A DNA stretch of 64,000 nucleotides from UBA1479 sp048263775. Its GTDB lineage: Bacteria > Pseudomonadota > Alphaproteobacteria > Rhodospirillales > Casp-alpha2. A model generated the notes under the pieces. That model worked only from the letters and a program-made list of their open reading frames with translations. It had not been told where the DNA came from and did not search any database. The position numbers were made by a program, and so were the translations under genes. Shown one piece after another: positions 42,706 through 52,991 of the stretch. Each line of letters opens with the position of its first letter. Position 1 is the stretch's first letter. Location of the stretch: NCBI GenBank assembly GCA_048263775.1, contig JBLXDU010000008.1, positions 1 through 64,000 on the forward strand. The letters run 5' to 3'.

Positions 42706-43550
42706 GACAGTGGTCCCGGTTCAAGGTCAAGGGGCTCAAGTTCGCGCAGTTCGTCCAGCAATGCCGCTTCGAACGCGCCGCCGCCATCATCCAGGGCGTC
42801 GAGATAGGCCTTCACGTCTTTTTCGATGATGCCGATGGTGTTACCCGGATCATACCCCTGGCGCGACCAGTCGATGGCATCGATGTTGTCGCCGTACCAG
42901 GTGGACCCCGACGACATGGCCATGACATTCAACAGCCGCCGCCGGTCGAGGCTGAGGGCCTGGGCCGAGGCCAGGGCCTTGCGTACGGCGATCACGCCGA
43001 CCACGCCGACGAAATTGTTCAGCACCTTGCAGGTCATGCCCGCCCCGACGGGACCGAGATGATGAATGCCGTCGCCCATGACCTGGAACAGGGGCATCAG
43101 GCGCTCCACCGTCGCCTCGGCGCCGCCGACCATGAAGGTCAGCGTGCCACGGGCGGCGCGAAAGGGGGCGCCCGACATGGGGGCGTCGGCGAAATCGATA
43201 CCGGCCGGCATACGCGCCGCCAAATCGGCCACGGCGCGCGGTGACAGGGTTGAGCAGGTCACGAATAGATCCGGCCGGCGGTCCCGCCGCAGGATGCCCT
43301 GATCGCCAAAACACAGATCTTCCGTTTGTCGCAGGTCGCGGACCACGGACAGCACGATGTCGCAGCGCGCGGCGAAATCGCCCGCATCCGCGATCATGCG
43401 CGGTGCGAAATTGCCGAATTCGTCAATATTTTTGACATCATGGCCCCAGACATCGACCCCCGCCGCCAGCAGGCATTCCGCCATGGGCTGGCCCATGGTG
43501 CCGCAGCCGGCAATGCCGATGGTCGCCGTGCCGGCAGTCGGACCGCTCAC
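42702..43550 (-). CDS. 3-hydroxyisobutyrate dehydrogenase family protein
   Basis: 282 residues. The N-terminal NAD(P) site is IGIAGCGTMGQPMAECLLAAG, the substrate-binding segment is DAPMSGAPFRAARGTLTFMVGG, and the catalytic Lys is in GAGMTCKVLNNFVG. It would oxidise or reduce a 3-hydroxy acid, but the substrate is not determinable. It overlaps its neighbours by 4 bp on both sides, so it is coupled with the class I amidotransferase upstream. Confidence 0.88.
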   Translation of the reverse strand: MSGPTAGTATIGIAGCGTMGQPMAECLLAAGVDVWGHDVKNIDEFGNFAPRMIADAGDFAARCDIVLSVVRDLRQTEDLCFGDQGILRRDRRPDLFVTCSTLSPRAVADLAARMPAGIDFADAPMSGAPFRAARGTLTFMVGGAEATVERLMPLFQVMGDGIHHLGPVGAGMTCKVLNNFVGVVGVIAVRKALASAQALSLDRRRLLNVMAMSSGSTWYGDNIDAIDWSRQGYDPGNTIGIIEKDVKAYLDALDDGGGAFEAALLDELRELEPLDLEPGPLS

Positions 43551-44260
43551 CGCGCGGCCTCGACCAGGGCACGAAACAGGGCCTGATTGGGATCACGCTT
43601 ATCCAAAAAGAATTCCGGATGCCATTGGACGCCCATGCAGAATTTTCGGTCGGGGCGTTCGGCCCCCTCAATCACGCCGTCAGGCGCCACGGCATTGACC
43701 ACCAGCGTCGGCGGCAGCGTGCGGGGGGCCTCGTTATGCGCCGTGTTGACCATGATCTCGTCGTGCCCGACGATCCGATGCAACAGGGTGTCCGGCATCA
43801 CGGTCACCGCATGGGCGGGTTCTTCCGCCGGTTTTTCATTGAGATGGTCGATGGGGCCCGCGATTTCCGATTTCAAGTCGCGGATCAGGCTCGCGCCCTC
43901 GACCACGGCCAGCACCTGAAGGCCGGCGCAGATGCCCAACAAGGGGACATCCCGGTCGATGGCGGCCCGCACCAGAGGAACCTCTGCGGCATGGCGGGGA
44001 TGCGGCGCTTCGGCGACGACGATCTCGCCGCCGTAATACACCTCAGGGAAAGGGTAGAAGCCGCCCGGCACGATGACGCCGCCGACCGCATCCAGATAAT
44101 CGTCCCATCCCTGCGCAATATAGGGCAGGCCCACGGGCAATCCGCCCGCAGCCCATACGGCATCGAAATAGGCCTGGCGCAACGCGTAATGCGGGCGTCG
44201 GGAAAAGCTACCCTCTTCCTGGTAGTCCAGAAGGATGCCGATGACGGGACGGGTCGTCAC
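43547..44260 (-). CDS. Class I glutamine-amidotransferase-like hydrolase (PuuD-like, peptidase C26)
   Basis: 237 residues. The nucleophile Cys is in LLGICAGLQVLAV and the His-Glu pair is in GVQWHPEFF, completing the C26 triad. It resembles gamma-glutamyl-GABA hydrolase and related gamma-glutamyl hydrolases of polyamine breakdown. No other puu genes are nearby, so the natural gamma-glutamyl substrate is open. It is first in a run with the dehydrogenase and DUF423 genes. Confidence 0.85.
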   Translation of the reverse strand: MTTRPVIGILLDYQEEGSFSRRPHYALRQAYFDAVWAAGGLPVGLPYIAQGWDDYLDAVGGVIVPGGFYPFPEVYYGGEIVVAEAPHPRHAAEVPLVRAAIDRDVPLLGICAGLQVLAVVEGASLIRDLKSEIAGPIDHLNEKPAEEPAHAVTVMPDTLLHRIVGHDEIMVNTAHNEAPRTLPPTLVVNAVAPDGVIEGAERPDRKFCMGVQWHPEFFLDKRDPNQALFRALVEAAR

Positions 44261-44349
44261 GGCCGTTTGAAATCATATGTGGGCAATGGTTGATCTCCGA
44301 TCCGATCAAGGCCTAACCTTTAATGGGATTTATACCCGAGGGGAGAAGA

Positions 44350-44889
44350 ATGGTCGAACAGAAGCCGCGGATGGAAGCACTTTCCATCGATCCCCAAGTG
44401 ATGGAACCAAGACTGGCGGCGCTGTTTGAATACTGGACAGGGTTGTCGTCACCGCCTGATCTGCCGCATTGGGGCGGTGCCATCGGCGAGGGTTTCCGGC
44501 TGATCGATTTGGAGCCGGATATTCTCGCGATTCTGACAATTGTGGACACCGGCCCGGCGCCGGTCGATTTCGTCTACCGGTTCTGGGGCACGGGACGGTT
44601 TCTGTTTCTCGGCAACCGCCCGGACCCCACGGGCAGGCCGGTGATCGACGGGCTGAGCGAATTGAACGCGGCGGATGTCCTGGCGCAGTATCAGGCCGTC
44701 TACGATACGGGCCGTCCCGTGCTGATGCAGAACTCATGGAAACTTGATAGCGGATTGGTCGCCGAATGCCAGACCCTGCGGTTGCCGCTTGCCAAGGACG
44801 ACGGGCCGGGCATCGGCAAGATCGTCGCGGCGACGAAGTTCCTGCGCCACGCGGAAGAGGTCAAGCGCCTGCTGAACGACGGCTCTTGA
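44350..44889 (+). CDS. PAS_5-family protein
   Basis: 179 residues, a single PAS-like domain of the alphaproteobacterial PAS_5 type (PVDFVYRFWGTGRFLFLGNRPDPTGRPV is the characteristic stretch, with LRLPLAKDDGPGIGKIVAATKF at the end). There is no output domain. ATG 44350 follows GAGGGGAGAAG; an in-frame ATG at 44323 is less likely. The role is unknown; such proteins are often numerous in Rhodospirillales genomes. Confidence 0.8.
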   Translation: MVEQKPRMEALSIDPQVMEPRLAALFEYWTGLSSPPDLPHWGGAIGEGFRLIDLEPDILAILTIVDTGPAPVDFVYRFWGTGRFLFLGNRPDPTGRPVIDGLSELNAADVLAQYQAVYDTGRPVLMQNSWKLDSGLVAECQTLRLPLAKDDGPGIGKIVAATKFLRHAEEVKRLLNDGS

Positions 44890-44926
44890 GTTATCCAACG
44901 TTGATGCCGGGGCGAATGGCCGCGCG

Positions 44927-46372
44927 CTAGCGCGGCAGGTCGCTCGTCCCCATCAGGAATTCGTCGATCGACTTGGCACACTGACGTCCTTCGCGGATCG
45001 CCCAGACGACCAGGGACTGGCCCCGGCGCATGTCGCCCGCGGCATAGACCTTGGGCAGGGACGTCGCGTACTTGTCCGTATCGGCCTGGATGTTGCCGCG
45101 GGGGTCGAGATCGACACCCATGGCTTCGATCATCCCATCGTGGATCGGATGGACGAAACCCATGGCCAGCAGCACGAGGTCGGCCTTCAGGGTGAACTCG
45201 CTTCCCGGAACTTCGACCATGTCCATGCCGCCCTTGTCGTTGGGCTGCCATTCCAGGCGCACGCCGTTCAGCGCGCTGACCCGTCCGTCGGGGCCGGCGG
45301 TGAACGACTTGGTCATCACCGCGAAATCCCGCTCCACGCCTTCCTGATGCGACGACGAGGTGCGCAGTTTGAGAGGCCAATCCGGCCACGTCAGGGCCTT
45401 GTTTTCCTTTTCCGGCGGCTGGGGCATAAGCTCCAGCTGCGTGACTGAGGCCGCGCCATGGCGGTTCGAGGTGCCGACGCAGTCCGATCCAGTGTCACCG
45501 CCGCCGATGACGATGACATGCTTGTCCGTGGCCATGATCTCGGCACCCTGGGGTGTGTTGATCCCGGCGACCCGGCGGTTCTGCTGGGTCAGGAACTCCA
45601 TGGCGAAATGCACGCCGGGCAGCTCACGCCCTGGCACCGGCAGGTCACGGGGGCTTTCGGAGCCGCCGCACAGCGCGACCGCGTCGAAATCCTTGATCAG
45701 GTCGCTGGCATCCACGTTCACGCCGACATGGCTGTTGGGACGGAATTCGACCCCTTCGGTCTGCATCTGTGCGATGCGCCGATCGATCAGGTGTTTTTCC
45801 ATCTTGAAGTCGGGAATGCCGAAACGCAGCAGACCGCCGATGCGTTCGTTCTTTTCGAACACCACGACCTTGTGTCCGGCGCGCGCCAGCTGCTGGGCGC
45901 AGGCCAGGCCCGCCGGACCCGAGCCGACGACGGCGACGCGCTTGTCCGTGTGATGAGCCGGAATCTGGGGCTTGATCCAACCCTTGGCCCAGCCGCGGTC
46001 GACCAGCGAACATTCGATGGTCTTGATGGTCACCGGTTCGTCCTGCAGGTTCAGGGTGCAGGATGCCTCGCAGGGGGCGGGGCAGACGCGGCCCGTGAAC
46101 TCGGGGAAGTTGTTGGTGGAGTGCAGAAGATCCAGCCCCTCGCGCCACTTGTTGCGATAGACCAGATCATTCCAGTCCGGAATGATGTTGTTCACCGGGC
46201 AGCCCTGGTGACAGTAGGGGATGCCGCAGTCCATGCAGCGGGCCCCTTGTTCCGATACTTCCGCGTCGGTCAGCGGTTCGACGAACTCCTGCCAATGCTT
46301 CAGGCGTTCTTCAACCGGGCGGTAAGACCGATCGTGACGCTCGATCTCCAAAAATCCAGTGGGTTTTCCCAT
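44927..46372 (-). CDS. gltD: Glutamate synthase (NADPH) small subunit
   Basis: 481 residues. N-terminal Fe-S cysteines are in CMDCGIPYCHQGCP and CPAPCEASCTL. The FAD site is VVGSGPAGLACAQQLARAG and the NADPH site is IGGGDTGSDCVGT. It delivers electrons from NADPH through Fe-S clusters to GltB. It follows gltB with a 3-bp gap. Confidence 0.96.
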   Translation of the reverse strand: MGKPTGFLEIERHDRSYRPVEERLKHWQEFVEPLTDAEVSEQGARCMDCGIPYCHQGCPVNNIIPDWNDLVYRNKWREGLDLLHSTNNFPEFTGRVCPAPCEASCTLNLQDEPVTIKTIECSLVDRGWAKGWIKPQIPAHHTDKRVAVVGSGPAGLACAQQLARAGHKVVVFEKNERIGGLLRFGIPDFKMEKHLIDRRIAQMQTEGVEFRPNSHVGVNVDASDLIKDFDAVALCGGSESPRDLPVPGRELPGVHFAMEFLTQQNRRVAGINTPQGAEIMATDKHVIVIGGGDTGSDCVGTSNRHGAASVTQLELMPQPPEKENKALTWPDWPLKLRTSSSHQEGVERDFAVMTKSFTAGPDGRVSALNGVRLEWQPNDKGGMDMVEVPGSEFTLKADLVLLAMGFVHPIHDGMIEAMGVDLDPRGNIQADTDKYATSLPKVYAAGDMRRGQSLVVWAIREGRQCAKSIDEFLMGTSDLPR

Positions 46373-46375
46373 TAT

Positions 46376-49300
46376 TTATTCCCCGGCCAATGCGGCCGTT
46401 TCTGCGCCGGCGGCGCGCTCCTGCATCTCGCGGAGCGCACGGCGGTAATCCACCGGCATGATCTTGACGAACTTGGGCAGGTAGGCGTCCCAGTTGTCCA
46501 GGATGTGTTTGGCCCGCGAGCTGCCCGTATAGCGCAGGTGATTCTCGATCAGGCCCTTGAGACGACGCGCATCAAAACGCATCGGGTCCGACGCGACGTC
46601 GGCGGTGCCGTCGTCGGGTTCGTTGGGGTCGATGGGCTCCAGCTCGACCATGCCCTGATTGCAGAGCGTGTCGAAGTTGCCCGCCTCATCCAGGATATAG
46701 GCGATGCCGCCCGACATGCCGGCGGCGAAGTTGCGCCCCGTCTCACCCAGGATGACGACGGTGCCCCCGGTCATGTATTCGCAGCCGTGATCGCCGCAGC
46801 CTTCGACCACGGCGGCCGCACCCGAGTTGCGCACGGCGAAACGTTCGCCGGCAATGCCGCGGAAATAACATTCCCCGGCGATGGCGCCATAAAGAACGGT
46901 ATTCCCGACGATGATGTTTTCTTCCGGCACGATCGGGCTTTTTGGCGACGGATAGACGGCGATGCGCCCGCCCGACAGGCCCTTGCCCACGTAGTCGTTG
47001 GCGTCCCCAACCAATTCGAACGACACGCCTTTGGTCAGCCAGGCACCGAAGCTCTGCCCGGCGTTACCGGTGAACTTCACGTGAATGGTGTCGTCCGGCA
47101 GGCCTTCGTGGCCGTACTTCAGGGCGATCTCGCCCGACATCATGGCGCCGACCGTGCGGTTGATGTTCTTGATCGGGAACTCAAGGCTGACCGGGGTGCC
47201 GTTCTCGATGGCGTCCTTGGCCTGCTTGATGAGCTGATGATCGAGCGCCTTGTCGAGCCCGTGATCCTGGGTTTCACAGTTGTAGACGGCCACGCCCTCG
47301 GCCGGCTTGACCGGTGCCAAAAGCCGCGTCACGTCGACGCCATGGGCCTTCCAGTGATCGACCGCCGGCCGCACGTCCAGGGCTTCACGTCGGCCGATCA
47401 TTTCGTTGATCGTGCGGAAGCCGAGAGAGGCCATGATTTCGCGCACTTCCTCGGCCATGAAGGTGAAGAAGTTGACGACGTGTTCCGGCTCCCCGGTGAA
47501 GCGCTTGCGCAGTTCCGGATCCTGGGTCGCGACGCCGACCGGGCAGGTGTTCAGGTGGCACTTGCGCATCATGATGCAGCCTTCGGCGATCAGGGCCGAG
47601 GTTGCGAAGCCGAATTCATCGGCCCCCAACAGGGCGCCAATCACGACGTCGCGTCCGGTGCGCACCCCGCCGTCGACCTGCACGGCGATGCGGCCGCGCA
47701 GCGCGTTCATGACCAGGGTTTGATGGGTTTCCGCCAGGCCCAGTTCCCACGGACCGCCGGCGTTGAGGATCGAGGTCAGCGGGCTGGCCCCCGTCCCGCC
47801 GTCGTGGCCGGAAATGGTGACGTGATCCGCATAGGCCTTGGACACCCCGGCGGCGACCGTGCCGACGCCCACTTCGGACACCAGCTTGACCGAAACCCGC
47901 GCCTTCGGGTTCACGTTCTTGAGGTCGTGGATCAACTGCGCCAGATCCTCGATGGAATAGATGTCGTGGTGCGGCGGCGGTGAAATCAGGCCGACGCCCG
48001 GGGTCGAATGCCGCACGCGGGCGATCCATTCATCGACCTTGTGGCCGGGCAGCTGGCCGCCCTCGCCGGGCTTAGCGCCCTGGGCCATCTTGATCTGCAG
48101 ATCGTCGGCATTGACCAGGTATTCCGTGGTCACGCCGAACCGGCCCGATGCCACCTGCTTGATGCGCGACTTCATGGAATCGCCGTTGGGCAGGGGCTTG
48201 TAGCGGACACCGTCCTCGCCGCCCTCACCCGTGTTGGAGCGACCGCCGATGCGGTTCATGGCGATGGCCAGCGTCGTATGGGCTTCCCATGAGATGGAGC
48301 CGAAGGACATGGCCCCCGTGGCGAAACGCTTGACGATTTCGGACGCGGGTTCGACCTCGTCCAGCGGCACCGGCTTGCCCACGGGCTTCAGGTCGAACAG
48401 CCCGCGCAGGTTTTTCAGCTTGGCGACTTGGTTATCGACCTTGGCGGTATAAGCCTTGAACTGCTTGTAGTTGGCCGAGCGCACGGCGTGCTGCAGGGTG
48501 CCGATGGTTTCCGGCGTCCACACGTGTTCCTCGCCGCGGATACGGAAGGCCAGGTCGCCGCCGACATCCAATTCCGAGCGGTAGATCGGCGCGTCGCCGA
48601 AGGCCAGCGCGTGGCGGCGTTCGGTCTCTTCCGCGATCTCGGTGATGCCGGCCCCTTCGACCTTGGTCGCCGTGCCGGTGAAATAGGCGTCGATGAATTC
48701 GCTCGACAGGCCGACGGCGTCGAAAATCTGCGCGCCGCAATAGGACTGATAGGTCGAGATGCCCATCTTGGACATGACCTTCATGATGCCCTTGCCGACC
48801 GCCTTGATGTAATAGGCATGGGCCTTGGCTTCGGACAGGCCGCTGGCCTTTTCCTGCACGATGTTGGAAATCGTATCGAAGGCGAGATAGGGGTTGATGG
48901 CTTCGGCGCCGTAGCCGGCCAGCAGGCAGAAATCATGCACGCGGCGGGCTTCGCCGGTTTCCACGACCAGACCGACCTCGGTGCGCAGGCCCTTGCGGAT
49001 CAGGTGATGGTGCACGGCGCCGGTCGCCAGCAGCGCCGGAATGGCGATGTTGTCGGCATCCAACCCACGATCCGACAGGATGATGATGTTGTAGCCCTGC
49101 TCGCGCACGACCTTTTCCGCCTTGTTGCAGATGCGGTCTACGGCCTGGGCCATGGTCTGGCGGTTCGGGCCCGTGTTCTGATAGCTGATGTCCAGCGTGT
49201 AGGTCTTGAACGAGCCGTCGACGTGGTTTTCGATGCGGCGGATACGCTCCAGATCCGTGTTGGACAGGATCGGCTGGTCGACCTCAAGCCGCTTGTGGGT

Positions 49301-51001
49301 GCCGCCCGACCCCAGGTCGAGCAAGTCCGGGCGCGGGCCGATGAAGCTGACCAGCGACATCACCAGTTCCTCGCGGATCGGGTCGATCGGCGGGTTGGTC
49401 ACCTGCGCGAAGTTCTGGAAGAAGTAGTCGTAGAGCATGCGCGGCTTGTCGGACAGCATGGCCAGCGGAATGTCGCGGCCCATGGAGCCGACGGGGTCTT
49501 CGCCCTTCTCGGCCATGGGGTCGAGGAAGAACTTGAGGTCTTCGCGGTTGTAGCCGAAGGCCTGCTGCTGATCCAAAAGGGTTTTGGAATCCGGCGTCAT
49601 CGGGCCGATTTCCGGCGGCAGATCGGCAAGATGGATCTGCGTCGCGTCCAGCCATTCCTGATAGGGATATTCGGCGGCCAGTTCCGACTTCACTTCCTCG
49701 TCGGAAATAATGCGGTGCTGCTCCAGGTCGACCACCAGCATCTTGCCCGGCTGCAGGCGCCATTTCTGGACGATCTTTTCCTCAGGTATCGGCAGCACGC
49801 CGACTTCCGACGCCATCACCACCAGGCCGTCGTCGGTGACGATATAGCGCGCCGGGCGCAGGCCGTTGCGGTCCAGGGTGGCCGCGATCTGCCGGCCGTT
49901 GGTGAAGGCCATGGCGGCGGGGCCGTCCCAAGGTTCCATCAGGGCCGAGAAGTATTCGTAGAAGGCGCGCCGTTCGGGGGCCATCTGCGGGTTGTTGTTC
50001 CAGGCTTCCGGAATCATCAGCATCATGGCGTGGGACAGGGAATAGCCCCCCATGACCAGAAGTTCGAGCGCGTTGTCGAAGGTCGACGAATCGGACGAAC
50101 CGTCGCCGATCAGCGGCCACAGTTTTTCCAGGTCGTCGCCCAGGATCTTCGACGACATGTTATGGCGGCGCGCGTTCATCCAGTTGAGGTTGCCGCGCAG
50201 GGTGTTGATCTCGCCGTTGTGGCAGAGGAATCGGAACGGCTGCGCCAAACGCCACGACGGGAAGGTGTTGGTCGAGAACCGCTGGTGGAACAGGGCGATC
50301 GCCGTGGCGAAATCGGGATCCTGGAAATCCACGTAATATTTGGACAGGTTGGGGGCCAGCACCATGCCCTTGTAGACGATGGTGGCCGACGACATGGACG
50401 GGAAATAGAAGTCCTGCCAGGATCCTTCGTCCTTGTCCCACAGCGCGTGATGGGCCTGCTTGCGGATGACGTAGAGCTTGCGTTCGAAGGCCGCGTTGTC
50501 GGCGGTGTCCGGTCCGCGCTGGATCAGCACCTGCTTGATCACCGGTTCGTTCGGTTTGACGCTTTCGCCGAGCACGCTGTTGTCCGTCGGCACGTCGCGC
50601 CAACCCAGCAGGACCTGGCCTTCGTCGGCGGTGGTCTTCTCGATGGCCTTGATCGCCAGGTCGCGCAGCTTGTGGTCGCGCGGCAGGAACACCATGCCCA
50701 GCGCGTAGTCGCCCTTGGCCGGGACCTCGACGCCCTGCTTGGCGAAGACCTTGCGGATGAACGCGTCGGGAAGCTGAATCAGAATCCCCGCACCGTCGCC
50801 GGCCATGGGATCGGCGCCGATGGCACCCCGGTGATCCATGTGATGGACGATATCCAGCGCCTGATGCACGATCTCATGGCGCGGCTCATTATGAATGTCG
50901 GCGATGAAGCCGAATCCACAAGCGTCGTGCTCGTTCAAGGGGTCGTACATCCCCTCTTCAACGGGCAGTCCATAACCGTTGCGCCGTGAGGTCTGGCTCA
51001 T
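46376..51001 (-). CDS. gltB: Glutamate synthase (NADPH) large subunit
   Basis: 1541 residues. The glutaminase nucleophile is C28 in NEHDACGFGF, which would be exposed by removal of a 27-residue propeptide as in known GltB. The FMN domain has the 3Fe-4S motif MMRKCHLNTCPVGVATQ, and the C-terminal beta-helix has repeated GxxxG (GGIAYILDEAG). It makes two glutamates from glutamine and 2-oxoglutarate with GltD. The large and small genes are cotranscribed. I see no convincing sigma54 site in the 219-bp upstream spacer. Confidence 0.97.
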   Translation of the reverse strand: MSQTSRRNGYGLPVEEGMYDPLNEHDACGFGFIADIHNEPRHEIVHQALDIVHHMDHRGAIGADPMAGDGAGILIQLPDAFIRKVFAKQGVEVPAKGDYALGMVFLPRDHKLRDLAIKAIEKTTADEGQVLLGWRDVPTDNSVLGESVKPNEPVIKQVLIQRGPDTADNAAFERKLYVIRKQAHHALWDKDEGSWQDFYFPSMSSATIVYKGMVLAPNLSKYYVDFQDPDFATAIALFHQRFSTNTFPSWRLAQPFRFLCHNGEINTLRGNLNWMNARRHNMSSKILGDDLEKLWPLIGDGSSDSSTFDNALELLVMGGYSLSHAMMLMIPEAWNNNPQMAPERRAFYEYFSALMEPWDGPAAMAFTNGRQIAATLDRNGLRPARYIVTDDGLVVMASEVGVLPIPEEKIVQKWRLQPGKMLVVDLEQHRIISDEEVKSELAAEYPYQEWLDATQIHLADLPPEIGPMTPDSKTLLDQQQAFGYNREDLKFFLDPMAEKGEDPVGSMGRDIPLAMLSDKPRMLYDYFFQNFAQVTNPPIDPIREELVMSLVSFIGPRPDLLDLGSGGTHKRLEVDQPILSNTDLERIRRIENHVDGSFKTYTLDISYQNTGPNRQTMAQAVDRICNKAEKVVREQGYNIIILSDRGLDADNIAIPALLATGAVHHHLIRKGLRTEVGLVVETGEARRVHDFCLLAGYGAEAINPYLAFDTISNIVQEKASGLSEAKAHAYYIKAVGKGIMKVMSKMGISTYQSYCGAQIFDAVGLSSEFIDAYFTGTATKVEGAGITEIAEETERRHALAFGDAPIYRSELDVGGDLAFRIRGEEHVWTPETIGTLQHAVRSANYKQFKAYTAKVDNQVAKLKNLRGLFDLKPVGKPVPLDEVEPASEIVKRFATGAMSFGSISWEAHTTLAIAMNRIGGRSNTGEGGEDGVRYKPLPNGDSMKSRIKQVASGRFGVTTEYLVNADDLQIKMAQGAKPGEGGQLPGHKVDEWIARVRHSTPGVGLISPPPHHDIYSIEDLAQLIHDLKNVNPKARVSVKLVSEVGVGTVAAGVSKAYADHVTISGHDGGTGASPLTSILNAGGPWELGLAETHQTLVMNALRGRIAVQVDGGVRTGRDVVIGALLGADEFGFATSALIAEGCIMMRKCHLNTCPVGVATQDPELRKRFTGEPEHVVNFFTFMAEEVREIMASLGFRTINEMIGRREALDVRPAVDHWKAHGVDVTRLLAPVKPAEGVAVYNCETQDHGLDKALDHQLIKQAKDAIENGTPVSLEFPIKNINRTVGAMMSGEIALKYGHEGLPDDTIHVKFTGNAGQSFGAWLTKGVSFELVGDANDYVGKGLSGGRIAVYPSPKSPIVPEENIIVGNTVLYGAIAGECYFRGIAGERFAVRNSGAAAVVEGCGDHGCEYMTGGTVVILGETGRNFAAGMSGGIAYILDEAGNFDTLCNQGMVELEPIDPNEPDDGTADVASDPMRFDARRLKGLIENHLRYTGSSRAKHILDNWDAYLPKFVKIMPVDYRRALREMQERAAGAETAALAGE

Positions 51002-51220
51002 GCGTTAACTTCCTATTCGCGGGTTCTTGAGAGCCCATTTAGATAGCAATCCAGACCCCGGACGCCAAACAAAAACCTCCTTCAACTGTCATAAAAATCA
51101 CAGGAAATTGGCCCGTTCCGGCCCTTATGAGCAGGTGCACAATTGCTGTCCCGGCCCGCGCGGCCCCTTGGCAGCGCCCCGGTGATCGGCTAGAAGACCC
51201 AAAAGTCGTAGGAGAGAGCC

Positions 51221-52036
51221 TTGCCTACACTACATCTTGCGATTTTGGCGCTGATTCAGGGGATCACGGAGTTTCTCCCGATCTCTTCCTCGGCCCATCT
51301 CGCTGTGACGCCCCGGCTTTTGGGTTGGCCCGACCAGGGATTGCTGATCGACGTCGCCGTTCATGTCGGGACGCTGGGTGCCGTGGTGCTCTACGTCCAT
51401 CGCGACATCTGGGACATGCTGTCGGGCCTGGGCCGCGTACTCAAGGGCCGGCGCGACCGGGGCGCCAAGCTGGCGGGGCTGGTGATCCTGGCGACCCTGC
51501 CGGTGATCGGCGCCGGCTATGCTCTCAACGAATATTATCCGAACGGCCTGCGCTCTCTCGAATTGATCGCCTGGGCGACCCTTGGTTTCGGGATTTTGCT
51601 GTATGTCGTCGATCACATCGGCATGACGCTCCGCCGTATCGAACATTTGGAAATCTCCGACGCCCTGGTGATCGGCATCGCCCAATGTCTGGCGCTGATC
51701 CCGGGCACCTCGCGCTCCGGCATTACCATGACGGCGGCGCGGCTCCTGGGGATGGAGCGCACGGACGCCGCCCGCTTCTCCATGCTGCTGTCGATTCCGG
51801 CGATCGTCGGGGCGGGGGCGCTGAAGGGCTTCGAGCTTTGGAAATCCGGTGATGCGGCGCTGACTTCCGACGCCTTCACGGCGGCGGGCCTTGCTTTCGT
51901 CACGGCGCTGATCGCCATTGCCCTGATGATGGCCTGGCTCAGGCGCGCCAACTTCACGCCCTTCGTGGTCTACCGTATCGTGCTGGGGATTTTCCTGCTG
52001 GCCGTGGCTTACGGTTACGTCGGGCCGTTCAACTGA
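51221..52036 (+). CDS. uppP: Undecaprenyl-diphosphatase (BacA/UppP)
   Basis: 271 residues, about eight membrane segments. The two active-site motifs are QGITEFLPISSSAHL (Glu-rich loop) and PGTSRSGITMTAA (Ser/Arg). It dephosphorylates undecaprenyl diphosphate to recycle the peptidoglycan lipid carrier. The start is TTG 51221 with AGGAGAG about 5 nt upstream. It ends 4 bp from the convergent dehydrogenase stop. Confidence 0.96.
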   Translation: MPTLHLAILALIQGITEFLPISSSAHLAVTPRLLGWPDQGLLIDVAVHVGTLGAVVLYVHRDIWDMLSGLGRVLKGRRDRGAKLAGLVILATLPVIGAGYALNEYYPNGLRSLELIAWATLGFGILLYVVDHIGMTLRRIEHLEISDALVIGIAQCLALIPGTSRSGITMTAARLLGMERTDAARFSMLLSIPAIVGAGALKGFELWKSGDAALTSDAFTAAGLAFVTALIAIALMMAWLRRANFTPFVVYRIVLGIFLLAVAYGYVGPFN

Positions 52037-52040
52037 CGAT

Positions 52041-52991
52041 CTAGTACCGCGTGCCGCGATCGACCGTGTTGAGCGGCGGTTCCCCCGCCTCCATGCGCCG
52101 GATGTTCGCAACGTACCATTCCGTCGATGAATGGGGCACGGTCAGGCTCGCCATATGCGGCGTCACGGTGACCTTGGGGTGGGACCAGTAGGGGTGATCT
52201 TCGGGCAGGGGTTCCGTGTGGAACACGTCGAGCGTCGCCCCCGCGATATGGCCTGACTCGATCGCCGCGATCAGGTCGTCGTCGACCACGTGACCGCCGC
52301 GCGCGCAGTTGATCAGGCAGGCCCCTTCGGGCAGGGCGGCCAGGGTGTTCTTGTTGATGATGCCTTGCGTGTCCGGCGTCAGCGGCAGCAGGCAGACCAG
52401 GATTTCCGTGCGGTTCAGGAACGGGATCAGTTGATCCGGGCCATGGAAGCATTCGACGCCGGGAATGTCCTTTTTCGAGCGTGCCCAGCCGGCGACCTGG
52501 TAATGCAACGGCACCAGCTTTTTCGCCGCGTCGCTGCCCAATTCCCCCAGGCCCAGAATGCCGACCCGGCGTTGTTCGGCGTCGGCTTGGCGCAGGCGTT
52601 TCCACCGATGTTCGGCGGCCCAGCCGGCATAGACGCCCATCTTGCGGTGATGGTGGATCGTCCAGTAGACGACATATTCGCTCATCCCCTGGGTCAGGCA
52701 GCGGTCGACCAGGCGCACCAGGGGCACGCCGTCCGGCAATTCCGGGTCGTTCCATAGATGATCGACCCCGGCCCCCATGGAAAAGATCGCCTTCAGGTTG
52801 GGCAGGGTCTTGAGCACCCCCGGCTTGGGCTTCCACACGATGGCGTATTGGATGCCGGCGGGGTCGCCGGTTTCATCCTTGGCCGGGTCGTCGGACCACA
52901 CGCGGAAATCGGCGTCGGGCATCTGCGCAAGAAAGGCGTCCCGCCAGGGATCAGGCTTATCCCCGGGGGCCATGTAGAGAACGGTAACCAT
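52041..52991 (-). CDS. D-isomer-specific 2-hydroxyacid dehydrogenase (GhrA-like)
   Basis: 316 residues. NAD(P) site VGILGLGELGSDAAKKL; catalytic Arg in LINCARGGHVVDD; acid in LDVFHTEPLPEDHPYWSHP; His in VTPHMASLT. The closest functional type is glyoxylate/hydroxypyruvate reductase A. The ATG overlaps the yejF stop by one base (TAATG), so it is the last gene of the peptide-importer operon. Confidence 0.9.
   Translation of the reverse strand: MVTVLYMAPGDKPDPWRDAFLAQMPDADFRVWSDDPAKDETGDPAGIQYAIVWKPKPGVLKTLPNLKAIFSMGAGVDHLWNDPELPDGVPLVRLVDRCLTQGMSEYVVYWTIHHHRKMGVYAGWAAEHRWKRLRQADAEQRRVGILGLGELGSDAAKKLVPLHYQVAGWARSKKDIPGVECFHGPDQLIPFLNRTEILVCLLPLTPDTQGIINKNTLAALPEGACLINCARGGHVVDDDLIAAIESGHIAGATLDVFHTEPLPEDHPYWSHPKVTVTPHMASLTVPHSSTEWYVANIRRMEAGEPPLNTVDRGTRY

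Noticed and set aside
44915..44935. CCGCGC/GCGCGG hairpin at the gltD end as a terminator
   Set aside because: It overlaps the gltD stop and no T-run follows on either strand; too weak to call.
45458..50989. Very long plus-strand open frames opposite gltD and gltB (over 840 codons each)
   Set aside because: They mirror the codon pattern of strongly coding GC-rich genes on the other strand and show no recognisable domains or sensible starts.
51002..51220. Sigma54 (-24/-12) promoter or leader peptide upstream of gltB
   Set aside because: No TGGC/TTGC pair has the right spacing; a 17-codon frame found there has no ribosome site.
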